Of a stretch of DNA of 64,000 nt, positions 1 to 9,053 are shown piece after piece. Origin of the DNA: Dyadobacter pollutisoli. Lineage in GTDB: Bacteria; Bacteroidota; Bacteroidia; Cytophagales; Spirosomataceae. Within the stretch, counting starts at the first letter, position 1; each line of letters opens with the position of its first letter. A program made the translations under genes and the position numbers. The DNA is taken from positions 7,624,351-7,688,350 of the forward strand of contig NZ_CP112998.1 of assembly GCF_026625565.1 (NCBI RefSeq). The letters are read 5' to 3'. The notes under the pieces are model-generated. The model saw only the letters and a list, made by a program, of their open reading frames with translations, searched no databases and was not told the origin of the DNA.

Positions 1-2
1 TG

Positions 3-1391
3 CAGATTAGCGAGGCGCAGCGGTACTACAAATTAGCTTCAACTTTGAAGCGGGAAACGCCCGCTCTGCAATCGGGGATAGGAAATACGCATTTATCAAA
101 ACACGAGTACCAGACAGCTTTTACGCTTTTTGATCGGGTTATTAAGAAGGATTCGACCTATCTGCCAGCCTATCTGGGACGCGCTGTCGCGAACTATGGG
201 CAAAAAAAATATGATCTGGCGCTAAAAGATTTCAAAAAAGCGGAAAAAGCATTGAATGAGGATAACAAGTTTTTTGCAGACCTTTTTGTGACCAAAGCTT
301 TTTCAGAATATTACTTGAAGCAAACCACCGGCGCTCAGAGTGATTTTCAAAAGGCGATTAAGCTCGATGGTGCGCGTTACGAGGCGCTGGCTGGAATGAG
401 CAGTATCATGATCGACCAGAAACGCTTCTCGGAGGCAGGACAGTACCTGTCGAAAGCGCTGCAATACGAACAGGGATATGATCTTATGTGGAGCAATTAT
501 GGAAACCTGCTTTTGCATTTTGATATGTTTAAGAAGGGTTACCAGGTATTTAAGAAAGCAGTTTCCCTGAATCCTTCCAATGTTAACGCACAGAATGGAT
601 GGGGGATAGTGTTGCTTGAAAATGACCAACTGGATAGGTCTATGTCGCTGTTTGACAGCTTGGTGCGTGAGAAACCGGAGTTGCCGTTCCTCCATAATAA
701 TCACGGCATCGTGCAGGCGTATATAGGGAACAGGCATGACCAGCGCCATCAGGTAAATGAAGCGAATGCGAGATATGATGGGTCGTATGATGACTTTAAA
801 AAAGCAATGGACGCAGCTCCTTCCAGAAAATTTTATAATGTAAATCAGGGAAATGTATACCGGTACCTTGAAAAGTACGATGAAGCCAAACTGAGCTATC
901 AGAGCTATCAGGACAAAAGCGCACTCAATAACACCGCAGTCATGTATGCGGGGCAAGAGCGTATCAAAGACGCGAAGTACTATCTAGGCATTGCGATCCA
1001 GATCGATTCACTGCACAGGGTATTTCAGTATAACATGACGGTTTTGGTTAAAGGCAAACAGAAAGAAATGATGCGACTCGTGGCTTCTTCGGACGAGAAC
1101 AGCCCTTTTTCGGACATCGGGATCAAATACAGCCGGGATGGTTTCGTAACGATTTACCTCTACGACTATGAGTATGACGTTCTTTCATTCCCTGGGCGTC
1201 ACTATATGCCGTTGCCGGTGGCGGAATACAAGGAGGATTATTTTATTCCTGAATACGATTTCAAGCTCATAGCCTATCCGAAGAAGAAGTCGGATGCGCC
1301 GAAAAACAAAAAGGTAAGATATCATAGCCAGAAGGTGAAGTTGCCTGGCTCACGGGCCAGATCAGGCACCAAATGTCCTGTTCTGTTTTAA
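3..1391 (+). CDS. TPR-repeat protein, 5' end outside the window
   Basis: The reading frame is already open at the left edge of the window, so the true start lies upstream and only about 460 C-terminal residues are seen. A TTG at 45 could serve as a start, but the codons before it (QISEAQRYYKLAST) read as part of a TPR helix. The visible part consists of successive helical pairs with the TPR pattern of small and aromatic residues, for example around KHEYQTAFTLFDRVIKKD and FKKGYQVFKKAVSLNPSN. The last 120 residues leave the repeat pattern and end in a basic tail. No enzyme motif is visible. TPR arrays are protein-binding scaffolds; the partner cannot be told from this fragment. Confidence 0.8.
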   Translation, partial: QISEAQRYYKLASTLKRETPALQSGIGNTHLSKHEYQTAFTLFDRVIKKDSTYLPAYLGRAVANYGQKKYDLALKDFKKAEKALNEDNKFFADLFVTKAFSEYYLKQTTGAQSDFQKAIKLDGARYEALAGMSSIMIDQKRFSEAGQYLSKALQYEQGYDLMWSNYGNLLLHFDMFKKGYQVFKKAVSLNPSNVNAQNGWGIVLLENDQLDRSMSLFDSLVREKPELPFLHNNHGIVQAYIGNRHDQRHQVNEANARYDGSYDDFKKAMDAAPSRKFYNVNQGNVYRYLEKYDEAKLSYQSYQDKSALNNTAVMYAGQERIKDAKYYLGIAIQIDSLHRVFQYNMTVLVKGKQKEMMRLVASSDENSPFSDIGIKYSRDGFVTIYLYDYEYDVLSFPGRHYMPLPVAEYKEDYFIPEYDFKLIAYPKKKSDAPKNKKVRYHSQKVKLPGSRARSGTKCPVLF

Positions 1392-1510
1392 AGGAACGCT
1401 CAGAATAAGCAAAAAAAATCACTGAGAAATTTTTTCTACGTCTTCTCTCTTGTAAATCCCCACATGAAGTAATTTTTTCTACTCTTTTTAATGCAGTTGG
1501 GTAGTATATC

Positions 1511-1885
1511 TTAACTTTCCCTCTGACTTGTGAGTATGTGCCGGACCTCCACAAAGCTGATTGGCTTATCTAAAAAGTAATCCGCGCCGTTGCGGAAAGC
1601 CTCGTCTTTAAGATTTGTCATAGCACTCATCATTACAATTTTGATCTTGCCGCTGTCATACATTTTTTTGATATTTTGGATCTCGTCAATTCCTTTGCCA
1701 TCGGGTAAGTTGTTGTCAATGAATATCCAATCGGGTTTTATTTCCCTGATACATTGCACTCCGTCCGTTATCGACCCTGCTACCTTGACTGCCGTGTCCG
1801 GGAATTTGATATTTAACTGTCTGACTAGAAAATTGCGCATCAATGCCCCCAGCTCCTGCTCATCTTCAATTATTACAATTTTCAT
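1511..1885 (-). CDS. Single-domain response regulator (receiver only)
   Basis: This 124-residue protein is a CheY-like receiver with no output domain. The acidic pocket is E7/D8, the phosphoacceptor is D57 in WIFIDNNLPDG, the switch residue is S87 and the conserved lysine is K107 in FLDKPIS. The whole length is used by the receiver fold, so it must signal through a partner, as CheY-type or phosphorelay receivers do. No cognate kinase is adjacent: the gene converges on the TPR gene on its left and is divergent from the YtxH gene on its right. The hybrid kinase at 6418 is the nearest kinase, but linking them would be a guess. Confidence 0.9.
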   Translation of the reverse strand: MKIVIIEDEQELGALMRNFLVRQLNIKFPDTAVKVAGSITDGVQCIREIKPDWIFIDNNLPDGKGIDEIQNIKKMYDSGKIKIVMMSAMTNLKDEAFRNGADYFLDKPISFVEVRHILTSQRES

Positions 1886-2269
1886 AGGGATGTGTTCAAG
1901 GTAGAATTTGTAATCATTAGGTCGGAGGTTTTATAAGCTTAAAAATTGTACAATCATGCGCTGCGAGACATTAGTTACAATAAAAGCAATAACCCTGCCA
2001 TAGTCGGTTAAGTACCCCTTTACTTTTACACGGTTATGTTGTATTGTAATTAAGACGAAATTGTAGAACAGTTGTGCATGATCTACACTTTTTAGGAATA
2101 TTATTTTACATCACCGGGGAGAAGATTCATTTCAATAACCCTGACTTATATATCTAAACGGCTGATTGTCAATGTTTAAGAAGTTTTTAGGCCGTCACCT
2201 GTGATTTGGTACAGGTTTTTCTGTAAAGAACATAAAAAGGTAATTATTCACATTAACCGGAATTGAGTT
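1886..2269. other. Intergenic region between divergent genes
   Basis: These 384 bases separate the minus-strand receiver gene from the plus-strand YtxH gene and must carry both promoters. I see no convincing ORF. A small hairpin, ACCTGT (2197-2202) with ACAGGT (2211-2216) followed by a T run, lies about 50 bases before the YtxH start and could be an attenuator or leader element; this is weak. Confidence 0.4.
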
Positions 2270-2554
2270 ATGTCAGGTAATAAAGCTTTTTGGGGTATTG
2301 TAACTGCTGCAGCTGTGGGCGCAGTAATAGGGCTGCTGTTCGCGCCGGATGATGGTGGCAAAATGAGGAAAAAGATCAAGAAAAAAACCAACAGTTTGGC
2401 CAGTGATTTGATAGAGGCGCTTGAGAAAAGCAAAGAGAAAGCATCTGATGCTGCCGACGAAATTAAAAAGGAAGGGCTGGAGTATAAAGATACCGCTGCA
2501 AAGAAAGCAGAAGAGTATAGTAGCGCGGCCAAGGAAGAGTGGAATAAATATTAA
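2270..2554 (+). CDS. YtxH-domain protein
   Basis: The 94-residue product has a single N-terminal hydrophobic helix (about residues 8-25, FWGIVTAAAVGAVIGLLFAP) directly followed by the DDGGKMRKKI motif typical of YtxH-like proteins. The remainder is a highly charged, lysine- and alanine-rich amphipathic helix likely to form a coiled coil outside the membrane. Proteins of this family are small envelope or stress-associated proteins of unclear biochemical role. The next small gene starts within about 45 bases and on the same strand, so the two are probably co-transcribed. Confidence 0.85.
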   Translation: MSGNKAFWGIVTAAAVGAVIGLLFAPDDGGKMRKKIKKKTNSLASDLIEALEKSKEKASDAADEIKKEGLEYKDTAAKKAEEYSSAAKEEWNKY

Positions 2555-2599
2555 TCCCGCGATCCGGCCATTGCGGCCGGATCGTACTATTTGAAATTT

Positions 2600-2914
2600 A
2601 TGCAAAGCAAAATCAAGAATCAGATCAGTCAGCTGGCGGAGTCGGATAAAGTTTCCGGCACGATCACCTACATTAAGGATCTGCTTACCGCAGGCCCACA
2701 GGGTGTGACAGGAAAAGGGATGGAATTGGGGGTGGGTGCGGTACTCGCAAGAACTGCATTGGGAAGGCTGCCAGTTCCCTTGAATTTTTTGGCCCCGTTG
2801 GTAGTGGAGAAAGTGCTGATGAAGCATGGCGTGGAAGAAGGACGGGAACTGCTTTTGAAATGGCTGCGCTGGATAAAGAAGGCGACTGACGAAGAGCCGG
2901 TAACCACGGCGTGA
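2600..2914 (+). CDS. Small hypothetical protein with a hydrophobic middle
   Basis: I do not recognise this 104-residue protein. ATG at 2600 is preferred over the TTG three codons upstream. The N-terminus is polar and helical (QSKIKNQISQLAESDK), a moderately hydrophobic stretch runs from about residue 45 to 80 (LARTALGRLPVPLNFLAPLVVEKVL), and the C-terminus is basic and then acidic. It follows the YtxH gene closely, is followed by a terminator hairpin at 2968, and so probably closes a two-gene unit for small membrane-associated proteins. Confidence 0.75.
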   Translation: MQSKIKNQISQLAESDKVSGTITYIKDLLTAGPQGVTGKGMELGVGAVLARTALGRLPVPLNFLAPLVVEKVLMKHGVEEGRELLLKWLRWIKKATDEEPVTTA

Positions 2915-3457
2915 TCTTTATTGATACACACTATTTGTTAGTTATCAACACACTATTCATCAACACGGACCCTTCGTAAAACGGAGGGTCTTTTGTTTGT
3001 TGAGGCGTCGGGCAAGGGTTTTGTAAATTAATCCCGATATCCCGGGACTGATTCCCTGCAAGAATACAGATGTTCTGGTTTGATCGATAGTTTGACGCTT
3101 CTGGCCCGAGGGATAAAAATGACCGGCAAAACGGTTTTGCAATTTGTTTTCAAAATTGATATTGCTGATTATCAGACTTCTATAAAGAAGTCGGGCATGA
3201 AAGAAAAAAGACTTGCAAACACATGTCAGGAATTGATGAATGAACTTTCATCAATTTAAAAAGTGTTTTTGGAATGCCGTAGACAGGTCATTGCCGGACT
3301 GCAAATGTGGATTACTTCTACAACCTGAATTAAAGTACTCAGTCTGTGGAAATAACTACGCAATCTTGACAAACGGGCCTGCAAGGTGAAGATAGATTAG
3401 ATAAAGAGTCGTAAATTTAAAGCATCAGAGAATTACAATCTTACCCTTAGTTGCTAT
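2915..3457. other. Intergenic region upstream of rpoN
   Basis: This 543-base stretch holds the terminator at 2968 and presumably the rpoN promoter region. A short minus-strand open frame at 2960-3142 has no recognisable motif and overlaps the terminator, so I do not call it. I could not find a clear TTTG/TAnnTTTG promoter pair before rpoN. Confidence 0.4.
2968..2994 (+). terminator. Rho-independent terminator
   Basis: GACCCTTCG (2968-2976) pairs with CGGAGGGTC (2982-2990) with one non-Watson-Crick position over a TAAAA loop, followed by TTTTG. It closes the two-gene YtxH unit. Confidence 0.75.
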
Positions 3458-4903
3458 ATGCAAAGACAGACGCAGACGCAAAGACAGACATTGAAATACT
3501 CTCCATTGCAAATTCAGATGCTGAATTTACTGCATTTGACGACAATGGAATTGGAGCAAAGAATAAAGGAAGAACTGGAAGAAAATCCGATACTGGAAGA
3601 GGGCAAAGAGGAGAATGCGTCCGAAGATACTGCTGACGAATTTCAAGATCCCGCTGATGCTGCGGGCTCGGGGGACGATACTTCCGTACAGGATTATTAC
3701 GATTGGGATGAATTTCGGGACGACGACATTCCGGATTACAAGACTTATGCTAACAACCAGTCGCCCGATAATGAATTATATACACGTCCAATGGTGGAAT
3801 CCATCTCATTCCGGGACGATTTGAAACAACAGGTACACTTCCTGCGACTGGATGAAAGACAGCAGCTTATCGCCGATTTTATTCTTGACTCACTCGACGA
3901 AGATGGCTTTTTGAGGAGAGAACCAGAGGTGATCGCGGACGATATTTCATTCGCGAACAGCATGTTTATCGACACCGACGAAGTGAACCAGATGTTGAAA
4001 GTTATCCAGCAGCTGGATCCTGCGGGAATCGCCGCCAATGATCTCAGAGAATGTCTGCTGATCCAGCTTGCGAGGTCGGAGAATCAGAATGACATTTGGA
4101 AATGGGCGTGCAAGATCGTTACCGATGCATTTGACGAACTGGGTTCACGGAATTACGACAAGATCATGCGCATAACCGGGCTAGACGAGGAATCATTGAA
4201 AAAAGCAATCCAACTCATTACAACCCTTAATCCAAAACCAGCCTCGGGCTTACGCAACGATTCGCTTGTGAATGAAAGTATTAAGCCGGACTTTATGCTG
4301 AGGTATACAGAGGATGGTGAGATAGAGGTACAGCTTACCTGGGGAAATAGTCCGGCATTGAAACTGAACAAGCTGTTTACCAAAATGGCGGAGCAGAAAA
4401 ACGACAAGGCGACCAACCAGTTCCTGAAAAACAAGATGAATTCGGCGAAATGGTTTATCGATGCGATCAAGCAGAGAGAAAATACCATGCTGAGCACGCT
4501 CAAAGCCATTGTCAAGCTGCAATACGATTACTTCCAGTCCGGCGACATCAAGAAGCTGCGCCCGATGATCCTGAAAGATGTGGCGGAAATTATTGATATG
4601 GATATCTCAACTGTTTCCCGCGTCACGACGAACAAATACGTTCAGACGCCATTCGGGATTGTGTTACTGAAAGATCTGTTCACGGAAGGAGTTACGAATG
4701 AGGACGGAACGGAAGTATCAAACCGGGAAATTCAGGAAGCGATCAGGGAAATTGTTAGTGAAGAAGAAAAAAGGCACCCTTATAACGATCAACAGATTAC
4801 AGATATGCTTTCGGACAGAGGATATTCGGTAGCAAGGCGGACAGTGGCCAAGTATCGTGAGCAATTGAATATTCCTACTGCTAGACTGCGTGTTACCATT
4901 TAA
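3458..4903 (+). CDS. rpoN: RNA polymerase sigma-54 factor
   Basis: The 481-residue protein has the sigma-54 layout. The N-terminal region I (about 1-50) is glutamine/leucine rich and carries LSPLQIQM-like and LEQRIKEELEENPILEE segments that interact with activators. An acidic region II follows (about 50-100). The core-binding region runs through the middle, a helix-turn-helix lies near VAEIIDMDISTVSRVTTNKY, and the RpoN box ARRTVAKYRE is at about 459-468. Sigma-54 directs RNA polymerase to -24/-12 promoters and needs an AAA+ activator to open DNA. The gene is followed after 30 bases by an NtrC-type activator and then by a receiver-containing kinase, so the cluster looks like a dedicated sigma-54 signalling unit. 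A second activator lies at 28511. Start ATG 3458 fits the usual N-terminus of Bacteroidota RpoN. Confidence 0.97.
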   Translation: MQRQTQTQRQTLKYSPLQIQMLNLLHLTTMELEQRIKEELEENPILEEGKEENASEDTADEFQDPADAAGSGDDTSVQDYYDWDEFRDDDIPDYKTYANNQSPDNELYTRPMVESISFRDDLKQQVHFLRLDERQQLIADFILDSLDEDGFLRREPEVIADDISFANSMFIDTDEVNQMLKVIQQLDPAGIAANDLRECLLIQLARSENQNDIWKWACKIVTDAFDELGSRNYDKIMRITGLDEESLKKAIQLITTLNPKPASGLRNDSLVNESIKPDFMLRYTEDGEIEVQLTWGNSPALKLNKLFTKMAEQKNDKATNQFLKNKMNSAKWFIDAIKQRENTMLSTLKAIVKLQYDYFQSGDIKKLRPMILKDVAEIIDMDISTVSRVTTNKYVQTPFGIVLLKDLFTEGVTNEDGTEVSNREIQEAIREIVSEEEKRHPYNDQQITDMLSDRGYSVARRTVAKYREQLNIPTARLRVTI

Positions 4904-4933
4904 AACAAACTAAGTTAAGCCTAAAAACCCGGC

Positions 4934-6388
4934 ATGAAAAAAATTGTTGTTGTTGATGATGAGGCAGACATTTGCTTCTTATTGAAGAGATTTTTATCCA
5001 AAAATGATTTTATAGTTGAAACAGCGCAAAACGGCAAAGATGGTCTCGCATTGATAGACTCGGTATCGCCAGACCTGGTTATGACCGACTTCCGGCTGGG
5101 CGATATTACCGGTACCGAGTTGCTGACTGCCATTAAAGCCAAGCGTCCCAATGTTCCGGTTTTGATTATTACAGGCTATTCCGACATCAAAGTGGCTGTT
5201 AGTGTGATGAAGCTCGGCGCCTACGATTACATTACCAAACCTCTTTTTCCGGACGAAATCCTGGTAACGGTGAAGAAAGCCATTGCCGATGCCGAGTCGT
5301 CCAAAAATGAGGACGCCGAATACAATTTGCCTGTTTCCGGAGATACTATTGAAACCAGCAAACCCGCCCGGAGAATGCATTCCAAAACCAAGGCAGGTTA
5401 TATAATGGGACAAAGCGAAATTTCGGATAGCCTTTTCAGGCAGGTGGACCTGGTTGCACCCACCAATTTCAGTGTGATTATTTACGGGGAAAGTGGCTCG
5501 GGTAAGGAGGCGATTGCGCAGGAAATACACAACAGGTCGAGAAGAAAAGATATGCCTTTTGTCGCTATGGACTGTGGTGCGATATCCAAAGAACTAGCTG
5601 GAAGTGAGCTGTTTGGTCACGAAAAAGGATCGTTTACGGGAGCGCTGCAAACTAAAATCGGCCATTTCGAAATGGCAAATGGCGGCACATTGTTTCTGGA
5701 CGAAGTTTCCAACTTGTCCTACGAAATACAGGTGGCTTTGCTACGGGTAGTACAAGAGCGCAAGATGCGCCGGATCGGTGGCTCGAAGGAGATAGACCTG
5801 GATGTACGGATCCTTGTGGCGAGTAATGAACGACTGCTTGATTCTGCCCGGAATGGCAAGTTTCGTGAAGATTTGTATTATCGTTTCAATGAATTTACCA
5901 TTGAAGTACCGGCATTAAGGAACCGTAAAGACGATATGATGCTGTTTGCGAATTCTTTCCTGGAAACGACCAACGTGGAGCTCAACAAGAACGTGATCGG
6001 GTTTTCGGAAGAGGTTAAAAATGATTTCATCAACTACTCCTGGCCGGGTAACCTTCGCGAACTGAAGAACGTGATCAAACGCGCCACACTGTTGTCTGAC
6101 GGAGACTTAATCGAGGAAAAATCGCTGCCTTTTGAAATCGTCAATTACAAGAAATTGAAAGACCTTGATGATGAACCCAACATACTCGCTGCAACCCTGC
6201 CCGGTGCGGTCGATGCGCTGGACGGTGACGACTCCAAACCGAGCCTGAAAACAGTAGCAAATGAGGCGGAATACGATATGATCATGCAGGTGTTGAGAGA
6301 TGTGAATTTCAATAAGAGCAAGGCAGCCCGGCTATTGAATATCGACAGGAAGACCCTGTACAACAAGATGAAGCAGTTTGATATTTAG
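4934..6388 (+). CDS. NtrC-family sigma-54 response regulator (REC-AAA+-HTH)
   Basis: The 484-residue protein has a receiver (about 1-120; phosphoacceptor D52, lysine K102), an AAA+ domain (about 155-390) with Walker A GESGSGKE at 185-192, Walker B-type GGTLFLDEVS, and a C-terminal Fis-type helix-turn-helix (RSKAARLLNIDRKTLYNKMK). The sigma-54 contact loop at 232-237 reads GSFTGA, not the consensus GAFTGA; serine occurs at this position in some active members. Such regulators hydrolyse ATP to remodel the sigma-54 holoenzyme on phosphorylation of the receiver. It sits directly downstream of rpoN and 29 bases before a receiver-PAS-histidine kinase, its likely partner. The function of the controlled genes is not evident. 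Confidence 0.95.
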   Translation: MKKIVVVDDEADICFLLKRFLSKNDFIVETAQNGKDGLALIDSVSPDLVMTDFRLGDITGTELLTAIKAKRPNVPVLIITGYSDIKVAVSVMKLGAYDYITKPLFPDEILVTVKKAIADAESSKNEDAEYNLPVSGDTIETSKPARRMHSKTKAGYIMGQSEISDSLFRQVDLVAPTNFSVIIYGESGSGKEAIAQEIHNRSRRKDMPFVAMDCGAISKELAGSELFGHEKGSFTGALQTKIGHFEMANGGTLFLDEVSNLSYEIQVALLRVVQERKMRRIGGSKEIDLDVRILVASNERLLDSARNGKFREDLYYRFNEFTIEVPALRNRKDDMMLFANSFLETTNVELNKNVIGFSEEVKNDFINYSWPGNLRELKNVIKRATLLSDGDLIEEKSLPFEIVNYKKLKDLDDEPNILAATLPGAVDALDGDDSKPSLKTVANEAEYDMIMQVLRDVNFNKSKAARLLNIDRKTLYNKMKQFDI

Positions 6389-6417
6389 TAGGGAAGAAAG
6401 GTGAGACACGAACTGCA

Positions 6418-7845
6418 ATGAATAAACTGATCAAGGTCCTTCTCGTCGATGACGACGAAGATGATTATTTTCTGACACGGGAATATTTTCAGGATTTGGT
6501 GAACTGGAAATTTGATATAACCTGGTGTTCAACATTCAGAGACGCGCAAGACCGTATCAGGAATGAAAAATTTGACCTGTATCTTTTCGACTATTTATTA
6601 GGCGAAAGCACAGGGATTGACCTCATTGAGCTGGCCTGCCAGTTTGAATGCGAAGAACCTATCATTCTTTTGACAGGCAAAGGCGACACCAAAATCGCTG
6701 TTGAGGCACTCCGCCTTGGAGCGGCCGACTATCTCATCAAAAGTGAACTGGATGCCGAAAAACTGGAGAGAAGTATCCGGTATGCATTGGAACGGACTTC
6801 GGTTATGAAGGCCTTGAAGCATAGTGAACGCAGATACCGCCGCATTTTTGAGGAATCCAATGACTTCCTTTTCATTAGTGATCTTTCCGGAAATATCATT
6901 GACCTCAATGCATCGGCTGGTGTGCTGACGGGTTATCCCGAAGACGATCTCAAACTGCGGAACATACTGGATCTGATCGAAGATCCTCAGTTTGATATGC
7001 TATGGCAAAATATCGCCGAACATACCATTCACGATTACGAGATCCGGTTATTGACGAAGGACGGCGATAAGAAATACTGTCTCTTTTCGGCCTCTGTCGA
7101 AATCGATGATGATCATCCTTACATCCAGGGCCGGATCCACGATATGACCGCCCGGAAACAGTCGGAAAGAGAAAGGCTTTTCTCTGAGAAAATGGCGGTT
7201 ACGGGCCGGTTGGTGCGAATGCTGGCGCATGAGGTACGCAATCCGCTTACCAATGTGAACCTTTCGGCAGAGCAGCTGGAAATGGAGCTGACGGACGAAG
7301 ACCAGAAATTTTACACCGAGATTATCAAACGAAATTGCACGCGGATCAACGATCTGATCTCGCAATTGCTGCAACCGTCCGGTTCGGAAGACATTGAGCT
7401 GGTCAACAACTCGGTACATTCTGTGCTCGATCAGGCGATTAAGGCAGCTCTTGACCGCGTTCAGCTGAAAAGGATCCAGATCGCCAAACAGTTTGCAGAA
7501 GAAGAGATGGACTTACCGCTTGATCCGGTATCCCTGGAAATGGCTTTCCTCAACCTCATCACCAACGCAATCGAGGCAATGGAGGAGGACCGCGGAATTT
7601 TGCGCATCGCCACCAAAACCCAGGGAGAGATGATCCAGGTTATTTTTACGGACAATGGATCCGGTATCAGTGAGGACGATATGGAGAAAATTTTTGAGCC
7701 TTATTTTACCGGGAAAAACAATGGAATGGGCATCGGGCTGTCCACTACCATGAGCATTATCCACGCGCATCACGGGCGGATAGATGTGCAGTCGCAACTG
7801 GGTATCGGAACAACCTTTACAATCAGTTTCCAGACTAGCAAATAA
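6418..7845 (+). CDS. Receiver-PAS-histidine kinase
   Basis: The 475-residue soluble protein starts with a receiver (about 1-125, VLLVDDDEDD, phosphoacceptor D58), then a PAS domain (about 140-245), a dimerisation/phosphoacceptor helix with H271 in LAHEVRNPL, and a C-terminal ATPase domain (NAIEAM N box, FTDNGSGIS, GMGIGLSTTMSII). No membrane segment is present, so the stimulus is cytoplasmic or comes through phosphotransfer to the N-terminal receiver from another kinase. A receiver placed before the kinase core is the reverse of the usual hybrid order and suggests an intermediate in a relay. The gene directly follows the NtrC-type regulator and is the best candidate to phosphorylate it. Confidence 0.93.
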   Translation: MNKLIKVLLVDDDEDDYFLTREYFQDLVNWKFDITWCSTFRDAQDRIRNEKFDLYLFDYLLGESTGIDLIELACQFECEEPIILLTGKGDTKIAVEALRLGAADYLIKSELDAEKLERSIRYALERTSVMKALKHSERRYRRIFEESNDFLFISDLSGNIIDLNASAGVLTGYPEDDLKLRNILDLIEDPQFDMLWQNIAEHTIHDYEIRLLTKDGDKKYCLFSASVEIDDDHPYIQGRIHDMTARKQSERERLFSEKMAVTGRLVRMLAHEVRNPLTNVNLSAEQLEMELTDEDQKFYTEIIKRNCTRINDLISQLLQPSGSEDIELVNNSVHSVLDQAIKAALDRVQLKRIQIAKQFAEEEMDLPLDPVSLEMAFLNLITNAIEAMEEDRGILRIATKTQGEMIQVIFTDNGSGISEDDMEKIFEPYFTGKNNGMGIGLSTTMSIIHAHHGRIDVQSQLGIGTTFTISFQTSK

Positions 7846-7902
7846 TCTGCAACGATCAGGCATACGGGCGCGTAATCTTAAAAAAAGGCCGGACCGTATG
7901 TT

Positions 7903-8772
7903 ATGAAATCACTCTTTACCTTCATCATTTTAATGGTAGTCAGCGTCCATGCATTCGCGCAGGATCAGGGCGACTACTACCGTAAAATCTACACGCGCCC
8001 GCTTGGCGCAAAGCCTTACACGACCGAATCATTGCTTAAAAAATTTGGAGATATCCGTACCCTGAACCGGTGGTACGTCGGTGTCGACGGGTTTGTGAGA
8101 TCGGATAAAAATACATTAACCAATGATTTTGACGGCTTGATCGGCACCGAATCGCCGACGGTTTCCGCGTGGAGTGTGGTGGTAGGAGGAGTATTCCGCG
8201 AACAATGGTCGGTGGAAGCCGAATATGCGCATTCGGCTATTCATAATGTGCTGCTAATTAATGGTGATAATCCGCTAAGGTACCAGCTGGAAAACGAGAA
8301 GAACAGCTTGATCGTCCGAGGGAAAATGCGGCTGCTTTTTGGAAAGCCCACCGTCAGACGTTCTGCGTTCTGGATCAGCGCGGGTGCTGGGATAGTGCCC
8401 AATACCGGCAAGCAAAAGGATTACATGGAATTTTACGGATATAGGGAAAAGGGTAGAAGACAGGGAGTTGATACATTGTTTTTATCCAGCGACACGCGCA
8501 TTAATTCTGCCATGACCGGTATTGCAGAGGTATCTGCGGAATATGTGATCAAAGTTGCGAAGTCTATCGACCTTAGTTTATTTGCCCGAAAGCAATGGGG
8601 ATTTGGCAATTCCATCACCACAAACCTGATTTATACGGTCAATAACAAGGAAATGCAGCAGGCCAAAATAGAAGGTGACGGCTCGGGCTGGAACTTCGGC
8701 ATATCGCTACGTTATGTGTTTCACATTGGCTACGATTTTTCACCGTTGAGCCACGTAGGCGGTAAGATATGA
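7903..8772 (+). CDS. Outer-membrane beta-barrel-type protein
   Basis: The 289-residue product begins with a signal peptide (MKSLFTFIILMVVSVHAFAQ, cleavage after the AQ). The mature part is rich in alternating aromatic and polar residues and ends in strands of the outer-membrane type (WNFGISLRYVFHIGYDFSPLS). It resembles the small porin-fold proteins common in Bacteroidota, but I cannot name a family. It lies 57 bases after the kinase gene on the same strand, so it may be part of the rpoN-linked unit. It is followed immediately by the palindrome and tandem array at 8783-9041, which separates it from the convergent efflux operon. Confidence 0.7.
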   Translation: MKSLFTFIILMVVSVHAFAQDQGDYYRKIYTRPLGAKPYTTESLLKKFGDIRTLNRWYVGVDGFVRSDKNTLTNDFDGLIGTESPTVSAWSVVVGGVFREQWSVEAEYAHSAIHNVLLINGDNPLRYQLENEKNSLIVRGKMRLLFGKPTVRRSAFWISAGAGIVPNTGKQKDYMEFYGYREKGRRQGVDTLFLSSDTRINSAMTGIAEVSAEYVIKVAKSIDLSLFARKQWGFGNSITTNLIYTVNNKEMQQAKIEGDGSGWNFGISLRYVFHIGYDFSPLSHVGGKI

Positions 8773-8782
8773 CACCACATAG

Positions 8783-9041
8783 CCCAGGGCTTCAGCCCTG
8801 GGTACCGTCCGCGGGCGCCCGGGCACCGACATCTACGGACGCCCCGGCACCGACATCCGCGGGCGCCCCGGCCCCGACATCCGGGGACGCCCCGGCCCCG
8901 ACATCCGGGGACGCCCCGGCACCGACATCCGCGGACGCCCCGGCCCCGACATCCGCGGACGCCCCGGCCCCGACATCCGCGGACGCCCCGGGCACCGACA
9001 TCCGCGGACGCGCACAAACCCAAGGCTAAAGCCCTGGGTTT
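8783..9041. repeat. 24-bp tandem repeat array flanked by GC-rich palindromes
   Basis: Seven exact-length 24-bp units run from 8823 to 8990, each built on a gcMccgacatccgcggacgc core with a few substitutions; a degenerate half-unit precedes them and one more copy follows at about 8992. The array is bracketed by two hairpins: CCCAGGGCT-TC-AGCCCTGGG at 8783-8802 and an imperfect AAACCCAAGGC (9016-9026) with GCCCTGGGTTT (9031-9041). The array is far more GC-rich than its neighbours. It occupies the gap between two convergent genes. The 24-base period keeps every frame open, which creates spurious ORFs. The palindromes resemble REP-type elements moved by IS200-like (RAYT) transposases; that link is an inference. 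Confidence 0.9.
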
Positions 9042-9053
9042 GGTGGCATATCC

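Noticed and set aside
2960..3142. Minus-strand 60-codon frame upstream of rpoN
   Set aside because: It overlaps the terminator at 2968 and shows no motif.
3400..4933. Sigma-54 type -24/-12 promoters near the sigma-54 genes
   Set aside because: By eye I found no TGGCAC-N5-TTGC match at a suitable place; a weight-matrix scan would be needed.
8823..8990. CRISPR array
   Set aside because: The units are directly adjacent without spacers, and there are no cas genes nearby.
8769..9029. Open frames with Pro/Ala/Thr/Ser repeats (PAPTSADA) and the matching minus-strand frames
   Set aside because: They arise because the tandem unit is 24 bp, a multiple of three, so all frames stay open; no start signal or domain supports them.
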